Source: Shewanella sp. c952 (GTDB taxonomy: Bacteria > Pseudomonadota > Gammaproteobacteria > Enterobacterales > Shewanellaceae). Taken from it: DNA of 40,864 bases. The stretch covers positions 1 through 40,864 of the forward strand of contig NZ_BPEW01000038.1 of the NCBI RefSeq assembly GCF_019654975.1, read 5' to 3'. Of the stretch, positions 17,338 to 25,928 are shown piece after piece. Position numbers and translations under genes: made by a program. Each line of letters begins with the position of its first letter. The first letter of the stretch is position 1. The notes beneath the pieces are model-generated. The model saw only the letters and a program-made list of their open reading frames with translations, was not told where the DNA came from and did not search any database.

Positions 17338-20300
17338 TTAAGCACTAAGGGCTAAGTGCTCCTTAAATACCTGTAGTGTTTGCTCACCAACTTCAATCAC
17401 ATTGCTAAGTAGCTTGGGCGTGTCATCAAGGTTACCTGCTTTAGCACTAAGCTCTAATGATTTTGCCGCGACACTTAATGCTTTAGCACCAAAGCTTCCT
17501 GCGCTACTTTTAAGCGTATGCGCCTGTATGTCGACTTCATCTAAATCACAATCTCCTAGCGATTCAAAGGCATGCAATAATGACTTTAATACCGTTATCC
17601 TCTCTTCAGCCTCATTGAGGAACACGGTAAACATTCTAGCCATCGCTTCTTCACCTAGCATGTTTGAAAGTTCTGTTAGCGTCGCTTCATCAAGTATCTC
17701 GCTGCGCTCAATGCCAGCGGTCTCATTCAAAGATTGTTGCAATGATGCATCCGTTTCAGTCAAATTTGTCTCTCCAATTTGAAGGCTCTCTATGGTATTT
17801 TGCTCAGTATTTATTGTAGACGGAGTTGCAGAAATCTCATCAACTAAGGTCTTTGTAGCTGCCATCCAATGATTAACCGACTTTATCAATTGAGCTCGAT
17901 TTACAGGTTTAGGGACAAAGTCCTTCATCCCCGCATTCATACATAAATCAACATCCTCTTTCTGCACATTGGCAGTCATTGCAATAATGATCTGTTGCGG
18001 GTTGTTCAGCAAGATATGCTCTGTGGCTTCTACGCCGTCCATCTCTGGCATTCTCATGTCCATCAGGATCAAGCCATACTTTTTGGCCGCCGCCATCGTA
18101 ACCGCTTGTTTACCATTATTTGCAATCTCAACAGTAAAGCCAGCCTTATTTAACAGTGCACTCGCTACTATCTGATTAGCAGGGCTATCTTCAGCTAACA
18201 ATATTGGCAGGTATTGCTCATTTTGGAGGTTATAATTTTCATCTCTTGCCGCAATGTCAGTACTAAAACTATGTTCACCACTCAACATCGCTAGCATCAT
18301 GTCCCTGCTGAGCGGCTTGTGGACGACTTGTTCAAGGCCAACCTTAGCCAGCAATTTTGACGCTTCAGGCACGACTACGGTCATTAATGCCGCCATCAAG
18401 CCTTCTTCATTAAGGTAAGAGCCTTCAACCTGTTTTGCTTGCTGTTCAGTCAATTCAACCAGACTGCCCTCATCAATCAACACTAAGCTAAAACGCCCTT
18501 GCACTTCCAATCTATTAAAAATATCTTCAACGCAATGAACACTACTTGCTGCGACTCCATATTGACGATATTGCTTTTCAAACAGTTCACAATAGGTTGG
18601 ATTTGGGTGTACTAGTAATACACGCGTATCTTCTATCATTTGACGTGGGGCCGGTCGCACAGTTTCATCAAGCCCCAAGTTGACGTTAAAACTAAAGCAG
18701 CTTCCCTGCCCTTGCTCACTCCTTACTGCAATACTTCCGCCCATTCGAGTGAGCAGTTCAGCGCAAATAGCCAGCCCGAGTCCGGTGCCACTATAGTTAG
18801 TATTGTGATCATCATGCACCTGACTAAACTCTTTAAACAATGTGAGTTGTGCCTCCTCAGAGATCCCAATTCCTTGATCCGTGACAGTGCAGCATAACTG
18901 AGCCTTATTTTGCTGACTCTCAAGTAACCACATCTCTACCGATATACAGCCGCCAGCAGAAAACTTAATCGCGTTATCGACCAAGTTCTGCAGCACTTGA
19001 CGTAAACGCTGACCATCACCAATAAGACTCTCTGGCACATTGCAATTAACAAAGCAGGCTAAAGTGATGCCTTTGTCTTGCGCCTTAGGCGACAATATCT
19101 GTAGCACCTGGTTAACCAGTTTAGCTGCTGAGAAGCTACTTCTTTCCAGCAACATTTGCCCCGCTTCAATTTTAGAAAAGTCCAAAATATCATTAATCGT
19201 GCTCAACAAAGCCGTTCCCGCTTCTTTAGCTGTATTGGTATAGATCCTCTGATCTTTATTAAGTCGAGAATCCAGCAGTAACTCAACACTTCCCAATACC
19301 GCATTGAGCGGAGAGCGGATTTCGTGGCTCATAGTGGCCAAAAATCGTGACTTCGCTTTACTGCCCTGCTCCGCTTGCTCTTTAGCCAGTTTAAGTTGAG
19401 TTTCATACTCCATCCGCCTTGAAATATCGCGGATAAATGCTGTTAGCAGCATCTCATCGCCTAACTGTACCGGGATCAGAGTGAGTTCAATGGGAAGCAA
19501 TTTCCCATCAAAACGAGTGGCGTACATTTCGGTGGCATTTTTAAATGCTTTACCTGCGCCAGTGCGACGATACTCCTCTAAAATCTCTCGAAAAGTTACC
19601 TGCGCTCCCCCTTGAAACAAACAAGACTCCATTCTTTTACCTACCAATGCACTAGCGTGCGCATGAAACATCAAGCACGCAGAATCATTGACCTCTTGGA
19701 TCTCTCCAGTGATGTCTATGGTGATCAGTCCATCTTTACTGCCCTCTAATGTCGCTAGTAAGATTGACTCAGTACGCTGCGCGGCGACTTGAGCCCGCTT
19801 AACATCAGTTAAGTCTTTAACTAAGCCTAAAAACAGTAACTCACCATCAAGTTCCATTTTCGAAATAGATAGCTCAATGGGAAACAATTCGCCCCCTTTA
19901 TGCTGCGCTAATAACTCTCGTCCTTTACCAATGATTCTGGACTCACCACTTTCAAGATAGTTTCGGATATAAACATCATGCATTTCTCTTTCTGACACCG
20001 GCAGTAACAGCGACACATTTTGTCCTAATAACTCACTATCCTTATAACCAAAAAGACGACTGACAGCGGGGTTAACTTCGCTTATTTCTCCCTGCGTATT
20101 GATAATGATATAGCCATCTAACGCCGTACCTAAAATGGTGCTCAAACGAGTATTTGCATTTTCAAGTGCGTGAGTTTTTATATCGATTTGCTCAACCATC
20201 TGATTGAAGGCCAGGGCTGCTTGACCAATCTCATCTTGGGAACTTACTGGTATTTTGACTTGCTTCTCCCCAGCAAAAACCCGGGTAGAGGCTGACTTTA

Positions 20301-20841
20301 GCTGCTGTAGATTGCGGGTTAAATAGTGCCCTAGCAACCAAGAAAAAAGCGCAACTAGCAGCATCTCTAAAGCAGCAATTAACATAAACTGCTTCGTGGC
20401 ATCGGCAATAAAGATATCCAGCTTTGATATCTCCACGCCCAACTCTACTCGGCCATAAACAATCCCAGACTCAGCCACCATCGATTCTATATCCAATATT
20501 CCATCATTAACGCTGCTGACATTGATATCTCGCATCGCTAAATGTGCGCCGTTATCCACTCCAGCAGTGACCAACAAGTTGTCCTGATTGAAAACATTGA
20601 CGTATAAGACTTGTTTGGTCGAAATAAGCTCATTGGCAAGGTTATTTAACGTAGACAAATCAGTGCTCAAAACCGCATCTTTGGCCGCTGCAGCGAACAA
20701 TGAGGCAGTTGACTGGGCGCGCTTTTCAATTTCAGATTGGTTCGAAGATTTTAAATAACCAATACTGGTATACACCAACAGCATTAACAGCAAGCCTTCA
20801 ATAATGGCGATACCTAGAATCGTTTTTAATCGAAATGACAT
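17338..20841 (-). CDS. hybrid sensor histidine kinase with two PAS, two REC and Hpt domains
   Basis: Membrane phosphorelay kinase of 1167 residues. Transmembrane segments at about 8-29 and 151-172 enclose a periplasmic domain of about 120 residues. HAMP (about 173-228) and two PAS domains (about 230-350 and 360-475) follow. The kinase core has His506 in TMSHEIRSPLN, an N box LVDNAIKFS, DQGIGI and GTGLGLAI. The first receiver (about 738-850) is decayed: the acidic pair is replaced in RVLLVHPNP, though LVLIDE keeps Asp790. The second (about 877-990) is intact with Asp928 (LILMDMRMPEMDG). A C-terminal Hpt has His1108 (DIQAHTLKSSAGSFG). The likely output is Asp57 of the sigma-54 regulator at 15660-17159. 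Its start codon overlaps the stop of the PhnD-like gene by one base. Architecture is similar to RscS/ArcB-type kinases. Confidence 0.92.
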   Translation of the reverse strand: MSFRLKTILGIAIIEGLLLMLLVYTSIGYLKSSNQSEIEKRAQSTASLFAAAAKDAVLSTDLSTLNNLANELISTKQVLYVNVFNQDNLLVTAGVDNGAHLAMRDINVSSVNDGILDIESMVAESGIVYGRVELGVEISKLDIFIADATKQFMLIAALEMLLVALFSWLLGHYLTRNLQQLKSASTRVFAGEKQVKIPVSSQDEIGQAALAFNQMVEQIDIKTHALENANTRLSTILGTALDGYIIINTQGEISEVNPAVSRLFGYKDSELLGQNVSLLLPVSEREMHDVYIRNYLESGESRIIGKGRELLAQHKGGELFPIELSISKMELDGELLFLGLVKDLTDVKRAQVAAQRTESILLATLEGSKDGLITIDITGEIQEVNDSACLMFHAHASALVGKRMESCLFQGGAQVTFREILEEYRRTGAGKAFKNATEMYATRFDGKLLPIELTLIPVQLGDEMLLTAFIRDISRRMEYETQLKLAKEQAEQGSKAKSRFLATMSHEIRSPLNAVLGSVELLLDSRLNKDQRIYTNTAKEAGTALLSTINDILDFSKIEAGQMLLERSSFSAAKLVNQVLQILSPKAQDKGITLACFVNCNVPESLIGDGQRLRQVLQNLVDNAIKFSAGGCISVEMWLLESQQNKAQLCCTVTDQGIGISEEAQLTLFKEFSQVHDDHNTNYSGTGLGLAICAELLTRMGGSIAVRSEQGQGSCFSFNVNLGLDETVRPAPRQMIEDTRVLLVHPNPTYCELFEKQYRQYGVAASSVHCVEDIFNRLEVQGRFSLVLIDEGSLVELTEQQAKQVEGSYLNEEGLMAALMTVVVPEASKLLAKVGLEQVVHKPLSRDMMLAMLSGEHSFSTDIAARDENYNLQNEQYLPILLAEDSPANQIVASALLNKAGFTVEIANNGKQAVTMAAAKKYGLILMDMRMPEMDGVEATEHILLNNPQQIIIAMTANVQKEDVDLCMNAGMKDFVPKPVNRAQLIKSVNHWMAATKTLVDEISATPSTINTEQNTIESLQIGETNLTETDASLQQSLNETAGIERSEILDEATLTELSNMLGEEAMARMFTVFLNEAEERITVLKSLLHAFESLGDCDLDEVDIQAHTLKSSAGSFGAKALSVAAKSLELSAKAGNLDDTPKLLSNVIEVGEQTLQVFKEHLALSA

Positions 20842-21770
20842 TAGCGCTGCTCCCGCAAAGGAGTTTTCACAACCACTGGGATTGGTAGTTGATCTAACTT
20901 TAGTGCTCTAACATCATCCCACTCGCTATCAGCTGCAACGTCTAATTGCCTGAATCCAAGATTATTAAGTAATGACTGTCCAAGTTGCGATTGAGAAAGC
21001 GCCATCAATTCAGCAGTCAGTATTGTACGGGTGGAATCTGATACTCGAGGGTGTACCGCTATTGCATGGGGGGTATATTTAGGCGTAGTCCAAAGGATCC
21101 TTAGTTTGGATTGAGTCTCTATCGGCAAATTATTAAAAGTTCGACCCACGCCGCCACCAGCCTTAAATAGTCCTTGCGAAACAGCGAGATAAACAGAGTC
21201 GTGCGAGCCAACATACTGTGGCTTAAAATCGATATTACGTTGTTTTAAGTTAGCCCGAGGGATCATACTGGCGGCGAAAGCACCTGGAGCAGGAAAGGCA
21301 ATGGTCTCTCCAGCTAATGCCTTTAAATTCTGAAAGCTGGTATCTTTGGCGACTACAATAATCCCTTTAAGCTTTTTATCTTTTTCCTTAACTAAGACCT
21401 GATAACCCTGTGATTGATGAAACTGGGCATAATGATACGGGTTCATATAAGCAACATCATATTCCCCTTTTGCTAATCGAGCTTCGAAAGTAGGAATATC
21501 CGGCGCAGTTGCAAAACGCAAATCAATCTTTGCATTTTGCGATACTTCTTTAAGTAATGGTCCCCAAGCTTTAGCCAATGTACTTGCCGCTTGTTGCGGC
21601 ACCACACCAAACACAAGAGTTTCAGTGGGGAGTGCAGTCTGACTTTCTGCTGCACTAGCTCCCACGGCAAGTGGCGAAACAACCAATACAGAGCCAAACA
21701 GCAGGCTTGCAGCTATAGCGCTTTTACCATAAACCAGCACATTTTTGGCTTTGCCTATCAATAAACACAT
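20841..21770 (-). CDS. PhnD-type periplasmic substrate-binding protein
   Basis: Secreted binding protein of the phosphate/phosphite/phosphonate family (PF12974), 309 residues. A hydrophobic signal region (AIAASLLFGSVLVVSPLAVGASA) is followed by LVFGVVPQQAASTLAKAW, EARLAKGEYDVAYMNPYHYAQF, the family signature, and SHDSVYLAVSQGLFKAGG. The ATG at 21770 is preferred because AGGGA lies upstream; a GTG at 21785 is possible. No ABC transporter genes are nearby. Instead the stop overlaps the hybrid kinase start by one base, so it most likely acts as a periplasmic co-sensor that presents a ligand to the kinase, as other binding proteins do for LuxQ- or TorS-type kinases. The ligand is unknown. A sigma-54-type promoter lies upstream. 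Confidence 0.87.
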   Translation of the reverse strand: MCLLIGKAKNVLVYGKSAIAASLLFGSVLVVSPLAVGASAAESQTALPTETLVFGVVPQQAASTLAKAWGPLLKEVSQNAKIDLRFATAPDIPTFEARLAKGEYDVAYMNPYHYAQFHQSQGYQVLVKEKDKKLKGIIVVAKDTSFQNLKALAGETIAFPAPGAFAASMIPRANLKQRNIDFKPQYVGSHDSVYLAVSQGLFKAGGGVGRTFNNLPIETQSKLRILWTTPKYTPHAIAVHPRVSDSTRTILTAELMALSQSQLGQSLLNNLGFRQLDVAADSEWDDVRALKLDQLPIPVVVKTPLREQR

Positions 21771-21815
21771 GCCTGTCCCTCGCACTTGAATTTAACTTAA
21801 TACCTTACTGAACAA

Positions 21816-21831
21816 AGCAATAAATACGCCA
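21816..21831 (-). promoter_or_regulatory. putative sigma-54 promoter of the PhnD-kinase operon
   Basis: On the minus strand TGGCGTATTTATTGCT has GG and GC separated by exactly 10 bases and matches TGGCAC-N5-TTGCW at all but two positions. It lies 46 bases before the preferred start codon. It faces away from the promoter at 22045-22060 and shares the enhancer region between them. Confidence 0.55.
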
Positions 21832-21913
21832 ACAGAAAAACCATTCCGGAGTTGAAATCAACACCTAAAAATAATACATATAAAACAAAAAGATGCAGCA
21901 CTTTAGCTTGTTT

Positions 21914-21946
21914 TGTCAATCTGCAAATCCTTTTTGCAAAATGCAA
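21914..21946. promoter_or_regulatory. LuxO/SypG-type enhancer sites between divergent sigma-54 promoters
   Basis: TTGCAAAATGCAA (21934-21946) is a perfect 13-base TTGCA-NNN-TGCAA palindrome, the motif bound by LuxO. A weaker copy with an intact right arm, CAATCTGCAA, ends at 21926, 20 bp away, which is about two helical turns. The sites lie about 100 bp from each of the two divergent promoters, a normal distance for a sigma-54 activator. Confidence 0.65.
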
Positions 21947-22044
21947 ACAACAGATGAACATTGCAACTCTAAAAACATATCCAAAATGGTGTAAAAATAA
22001 AAAGGCTCAATTCATACAGGAGTTTAGCTAGCGGTATAATAATG

Positions 22045-22060
22045 TGGCATAACGTTTGCT
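22045..22060 (+). promoter_or_regulatory. sigma-54 promoter of the REC-PP2C gene
   Basis: TGGCATAACGTTTGCT matches TGGCAC-N5-TTGCW at all conserved positions but one, with the obligatory GG and GC 10 bases apart. Transcription should start near 22071. This means a TTG at 22056 cannot be the gene start. Confidence 0.7.
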
Positions 22061-22097
22061 ATTTAGCTTTATGACCCTCCAAAATGCGAATATATTA

Positions 22098-23339
22098 ATG
22101 ACGGTATTTGGCAGCAAACAAACAGAGCACCAACTAAGCATTATGCTTGTCGAAGATTGCGACAGCGAACGCTGTTTATTAGCATCTTTGATGGCGGCAA
22201 TGGGTCACCATAGCGTCGATTTTTCTAATGCAGCAGATGCAATTGAATACCTCAAAACACATCAAGTTGATCTGGTGATCACCGATTGGATGATGCCGAA
22301 TATGAGTGGTATTGAGTTCTGCAAAATCGTTAAACACTCCCTCAATAGTCCTTACATCATCCTACTCACTGGCAATAGCGAAAATACTCACATAGTAGAA
22401 GGGATTAACTCCGGCGCTGATGACTACCTAGCCAAGCCTTTTAATAGTGCAGTGCTAAAAGCTCGCGTTCATGCAGGTCAGCGAATTATTGAGATGCAGC
22501 AACAATTGGCACTGAAAAATAAAGCACTCAATCAGCTACTCGTAAAAGAGCAGCAATATTTAAGTGTCGTTAAACAAGATTTGGCGTTAGCAGCGCAATT
22601 ACAACAAGCACTTTTACCCAATAACAGTCAGCTCAATCAACAATGGCAAGTGACATGTGAGTTTAAACCTGCACATGATCTCGCAGGCGACATTTTCCAG
22701 TGCTTCAATATTGACGACCAGCATATCGGTTTTTATCTGCTTGATGTCAGTGGCCATGGCACCGCAGCCTCGATGCAGAGTTTCACCCTAGCGCAAAACT
22801 TAGCCAATAACCAAGAAGCATGGCAAGCCTTAGATGTATGTCGTCTTGCCAACACTCTCAACAGCGAGTTTGATGACCCACAAAACAGTGGTCGCTTTGC
22901 CACTATGGTAATTGGTATTGCAAATACGCTGACGGGTCGAGTTGAGCTGGTCAATGCAGGTCATCCGGCTCCCATTGTGATTAGTCCACAACACGCTTAC
23001 TTTGCCGATGAAAATGAACTCAATATTGCACCGCAACTGCCATTAGGGATCCGCAACAATTATCAGTACAGCAGTAGTCAATTATCATTAAGCCAACACG
23101 AACATCTATTGCTTTACTCCGATGGGATCTATGAATGTCGTCACCCTAAGCACGGTTTCTTTGGCCAAGAGAGGCTGCTAAAAATTATCAACAATGCCAG
23201 AGAACTTACGCCCAACAGCTTGTTACATCACTTAAGCCATAGCAGTGATTTATGGCAGCAACAACAAGCGCAAGATGATATTTCATTGATGCTGATTTCA
23301 AGCCAGTCATTAGTAACGTCAGGCGCCGCTCACTTTTAA
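22098..23339 (+). CDS. REC-PP2C serine phosphatase, SypE/HsbR-like
   Basis: Response regulator whose output is a PP2C/SpoIIE-type phosphatase, about 413 residues. The receiver has Asp63 (LVITDWMMPNMSG) and AKPF, followed by a coiled-coil linker rich in Gln and Leu (about 115-165). The phosphatase domain shows LAGDIFQ, LLDVSGHGTAASM, NAGHPAPIV, LYSDGIYE and DDISLMLI, holding the acidic metal ligands. The ATG at 22098 is preferred because upstream starts fall in or at the edge of the sigma-54 promoter; it lacks a good ribosome binding site. In Vibrio fischeri SypE combines an RsbW kinase, a receiver and a PP2C domain and controls SypA phosphorylation; here the kinase is a separate gene 46 bp downstream. 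The likely target is the STAS protein at 24196-24546. Confidence 0.88.
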   Translation: MTVFGSKQTEHQLSIMLVEDCDSERCLLASLMAAMGHHSVDFSNAADAIEYLKTHQVDLVITDWMMPNMSGIEFCKIVKHSLNSPYIILLTGNSENTHIVEGINSGADDYLAKPFNSAVLKARVHAGQRIIEMQQQLALKNKALNQLLVKEQQYLSVVKQDLALAAQLQQALLPNNSQLNQQWQVTCEFKPAHDLAGDIFQCFNIDDQHIGFYLLDVSGHGTAASMQSFTLAQNLANNQEAWQALDVCRLANTLNSEFDDPQNSGRFATMVIGIANTLTGRVELVNAGHPAPIVISPQHAYFADENELNIAPQLPLGIRNNYQYSSSQLSLSQHEHLLLYSDGIYECRHPKHGFFGQERLLKIINNARELTPNSLLHHLSHSSDLWQQQQAQDDISLMLISSQSLVTSGAAHF

Positions 23340-23385
23340 CTAAGTACTCACCTAACGCAAATAGGATTTCAACAAGGAATAAACT

Positions 23386-23778
23386 ATGAATAGCCTACAG
23401 ATAAACCTCAATTCAGCCATATTAGCCAAACACTCGCTGTGCTTGGAAATCGATCAGTTTATGCTGCAAAACCAAATCAGCTCGTCGCAAAGATTCAAAA
23501 TTATCACCTGTGTATTAGAAGCCGTGGCCAACGTCATTAACCATGGCAATAATAGCGCAAAGGAGATGGTTTTAATTCTCCACAGTGGCGACAATAAAGT
23601 TGTTATCGATCTGCTCGACAACTCAAAACTGCACGATAGCCAAGCCCCACAGCAGTGCCCGAATATAGTGACAGAGTCAGGTCGAGGATTATGGATAATG
23701 CACAGTTGGATGGACAATGTCAGAGTGCAAGAATCTGTCGCTGGGACTCATTTACAGTTAAGCTTATCAACTCAATGA
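23386..23778 (+). CDS. RsbW-like anti-sigma/serine kinase ATPase
   Basis: Small GHKL ATPase of 130 residues of the RsbW/SpoIIAB group, which phosphorylates STAS partner proteins on serine. The N box is EAVANVINHG (about 45-54), with N49 and N52. The next motif LLDNSKLHD is degenerate compared with DxGxP, and GRGLWIM is the glycine loop near 98-104. A strong AAGGA site precedes the ATG. It lies between the REC-PP2C phosphatase and the STAS gene, completing a partner-switch set. The degenerate G1 motif leaves kinase activity open; it could also act mainly by binding. Confidence 0.8.
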   Translation: MNSLQINLNSAILAKHSLCLEIDQFMLQNQISSSQRFKIITCVLEAVANVINHGNNSAKEMVLILHSGDNKVVIDLLDNSKLHDSQAPQQCPNIVTESGRGLWIMHSWMDNVRVQESVAGTHLQLSLSTQ

Positions 23779-23981
23779 AGCACTCAACATTCAAACCAAC
23801 TCAAGAATTTTTAATGGTCAATTCACCATTTTCAAAGCCATCACTTGAAAATAGTACGCTGTGTTTATACTCATAATTAAACACACCAAAGCTAAAGCAC
23901 AGCGTATTAATCTGTTCATTACAGCACACTAAAAAAACACATCCGCCGCTAGCCCCATCGAACTCCATCTTTACCGAGATT

Positions 23982-24007
23982 TGCAATCTGCTCATTATGC
24001 TTTGCAT
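23982..24007. promoter_or_regulatory. LuxO/SypG-type enhancer half-sites before the STAS gene
   Basis: TTGCAATCTGC (23982-23992) fits TTGCA-NNN-TGC and shares CAATCTGC with the site at 21917-21924. A second TTGCA begins at 24003, exactly 21 bp later. Both lie 80-105 bp upstream of a perfect sigma-54 promoter. The right arms are incomplete, so this is a weaker match than those at 21934 and 28628. Confidence 0.45.
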
Positions 24008-24086
24008 TTTAAGAACTCAGCGATTGAAACTGTATCACCCACGTTAAAAAAAACATTAAAACAATAAAATACAACAACTTAAAAAC

Positions 24087-24102
24087 TGGCACTGGAGTTG
24101 CA
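24087..24102 (+). promoter_or_regulatory. sigma-54 promoter of the STAS/export operon
   Basis: TGGCACTGGAGTTGCA is an exact match to the -24/-12 consensus TGGCAC-N5-TTGCA. It lies 94 bases before the STAS start codon and would drive the STAS, export lipoprotein, Wzz-like and Wzy-like genes, which follow with no terminator. Confidence 0.85.
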
Positions 24103-24195
24103 ATGTTTAAAGCAATGTTAATCAGACCGAGTGCAAAATCAGAGTAGCTCAGTCTTCATTAGCAAACTATCTAACAACATTTTAAGGAGCTCGCC

Positions 24196-24546
24196 ATGAA
24201 ATTCTCCCAACTCGCACAGAAAAATGCTTGCAAAATAACCCTGCCCGTTGAAATGGTAATGACCCAAACACCAACACTACGAGCGGCGATTTTACAGCAA
24301 ATTGATATGGGAATGACCCAGTTGGTTATCGATCTACACCAGGTTCATTATATCGATTCTAGTGGCCTCTCCGTATTGATCTCTGCACTCAAGAAAGTCG
24401 AAGAGCATGATGGCGAAATCGTCTTGCTTTCTCCCACTTCTGGCGTCCGTGCACTTATCGAGCTTACCCGTCTGCATCAAGTGTTTGCAATTTATGAAGA
24501 TGAAGCCGCGGCAATTGACTACATATGCAATGAACTTGTTAGCTAA
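24196..24546 (+). CDS. STAS-domain anti-sigma-antagonist-like protein, SypA type
   Basis: Single STAS domain of 116 residues. The core LVIDLHQVHYIDSSGLSVLISALKKV contains the phosphorylatable serine; Ser56 follows Asp54-Ser55, and Ser56 is also the residue number used for phosphorylation of SypA in Vibrio fischeri. A strong AAGGAG site precedes the ATG. It is the first gene after a perfect sigma-54 promoter and lies upstream of the export genes, as sypA does in the syp locus. Unphosphorylated SypA promotes biofilm formation; by analogy the PP2C and RsbW-like proteins here would set its state. It could alternatively belong to an HsbA-like flagellar or anti-sigma circuit, but no such target gene is present. 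Confidence 0.85.
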   Translation: MKFSQLAQKNACKITLPVEMVMTQTPTLRAAILQQIDMGMTQLVIDLHQVHYIDSSGLSVLISALKKVEEHDGEIVLLSPTSGVRALIELTRLHQVFAIYEDEAAAIDYICNELVS

Positions 24547-24571
24547 CAAGTAAAGCATTAAGGATAACGCT

Positions 24572-25903
24572 ATGAACCCCAATCACAGCATGAAATTTTC
24601 AAGCACAACCCATAGCAGCGCAGAGCAAAACATTGCCACAAAATCGACAACAGATGCACCACTACGCCAAGGGTTGTCAACATTGCTAGTCATCACTCTA
24701 GCTACGATATTATCTGGCTGCGTCCTGCCCCATCATCCAGAAGAGTCAGATATTTGTGACAATGTGGAAGATGACATGACTCAGTGCCATTTCTATCCTA
24801 GCGACACACCTTATATGCGCAGCAAAACCACTGAGCGGGCACCTAAAAATGTGGCTCAGATTTCAAATAACCCTATGGGTACTACGTGGTTAATGGATAC
24901 CGCTCAAGCGCAGCAAGCATTGCATTTACCGCAAAATATTCGTTTATCGGTAGGCGACAGATTAAAAGTCAATGTTCTCAATGGCGAGGAATTTAGTGGT
25001 AATGTAGAGATCAATAATGACGGTTATATCTACCTGCCTTATCTGCAACCCATTCACGCTAAAGGGCTTGATGTACAGCAACTTTCAGCAGCTATAAGTA
25101 AATATCTTGTCGATGAAGATTTCATGCTTAAAAACAGCGTACGACTCAGCATTACGCCACTCAAGTGGGCACCTGTTGAAGTTACCGTTTCTGGTGGTGT
25201 GTTTGAACCAGGTCAACATCAAATCAATAAAAAAACAGACACCAAAATCATTGATGAAGATGGCAACCGCAGTGGTGACCAGGCCTCAGATAGAAATATC
25301 GCCGCAGCGCTTCGAGCCTCAGGCGGTGTGCGCCCTGACGCCAATATTCGCGAAATCATCGTTATTCGAGAACAACACAGCTTCAAACTTGATCTATCAG
25401 GTGTGATCCACGGTTACCCAGTGCCAACGATGACATTGATGTCCGGCGATCATATTCATGTACCACAGCACGACTATTTTGATGATGCGCTGGCAAGACC
25501 GTCACAAATCACCGCACCAGGGATCAGAGTGTTTTTGTCAAATCTGACTCAGCCGGCTAGCAGTAACTCGCAATCGGCGGTTGATACCGACGCGACACGC
25601 TTTCCCTATGGCACACGCTTACTCAATGGCGCAATTGCTGCAAACTGTGTCGGCGGTGCGCAATCAACTAACGCTAGTCGCCATCTGCTATTGATCACTA
25701 AAAACCCATTAACAGCCGAAGTGGACGTGATTGAACGCTCGATGGATTCGCTCATTCGCAACTCTTGGGAGACTGGCATGAACCCTATTCTGATGCCCGG
25801 TGATGGCATAGCGTGCTATGACTCTCGTGTTACCAATATGCGTGAAATAGCCAGAACTGTTACCGAAATATTAGTTCCTGCAACGCTACTTGAATTGCTT
25901 TAA
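24572..25903 (+). CDS. polysaccharide export lipoprotein (Wza/SypC-like)
   Basis: Outer-membrane export channel component of 443 residues. A hydrophobic segment ends in the lipobox LSGC with Cys50 as the lipidated residue; the 34 residues before the hydrophobic stretch make an unusually long N-region. The Poly_export domain starts at about residue 125 (RLSVGDRLKVNVLNGEEFSG, DGYIYLPYLQPIHAKGL). SLBB-like repeats follow (APVEVTVSGGVFEPGQHQI). The C-terminal half is longer than in classical Wza (about 380). AAGGA precedes the ATG. It follows the STAS gene by 25 bp and precedes the Wzz-like gene by 25 bp, so it is in the same operon. Such proteins normally pair with an inner-membrane co-polymerase. 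Confidence 0.87.
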   Translation: MNPNHSMKFSSTTHSSAEQNIATKSTTDAPLRQGLSTLLVITLATILSGCVLPHHPEESDICDNVEDDMTQCHFYPSDTPYMRSKTTERAPKNVAQISNNPMGTTWLMDTAQAQQALHLPQNIRLSVGDRLKVNVLNGEEFSGNVEINNDGYIYLPYLQPIHAKGLDVQQLSAAISKYLVDEDFMLKNSVRLSITPLKWAPVEVTVSGGVFEPGQHQINKKTDTKIIDEDGNRSGDQASDRNIAAALRASGGVRPDANIREIIVIREQHSFKLDLSGVIHGYPVPTMTLMSGDHIHVPQHDYFDDALARPSQITAPGIRVFLSNLTQPASSNSQSAVDTDATRFPYGTRLLNGAIAANCVGGAQSTNASRHLLLITKNPLTAEVDVIERSMDSLIRNSWETGMNPILMPGDGIACYDSRVTNMREIARTVTEILVPATLLELL

Positions 25904-25928
25904 CGGCTCATAAAGAAAGGAGGCGACT

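Larger units (their letters stand above)
23779..24195 (+). promoter_or_regulatory. 417-bp regulatory region before the STAS gene
   Basis: No gene is seen. The region holds an inverted repeat (TACGCTGTG at 23855-23863 with its complement at 23898-23906), then the enhancer-like sites at 23982-24007 and the sigma-54 promoter at 24087-24102, and ends with an AAGGAG site before the STAS ATG. The leader after the predicted start near 24113 is about 80 bases. Confidence 0.5.

Noticed and set aside
22056..22097. Upstream TTG and ATG starts for the REC-PP2C gene
   Set aside because: TTG 22056 lies inside the sigma-54 promoter and ATG 22071 coincides with the expected transcription start.
23855..23906. 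Inverted repeat TACGCTGTG/CACAGCGTA after the RsbW-like gene considered as a terminator
   Set aside because: The loop is 34 bases and no T run follows; an alternative inner pairing competes with it.
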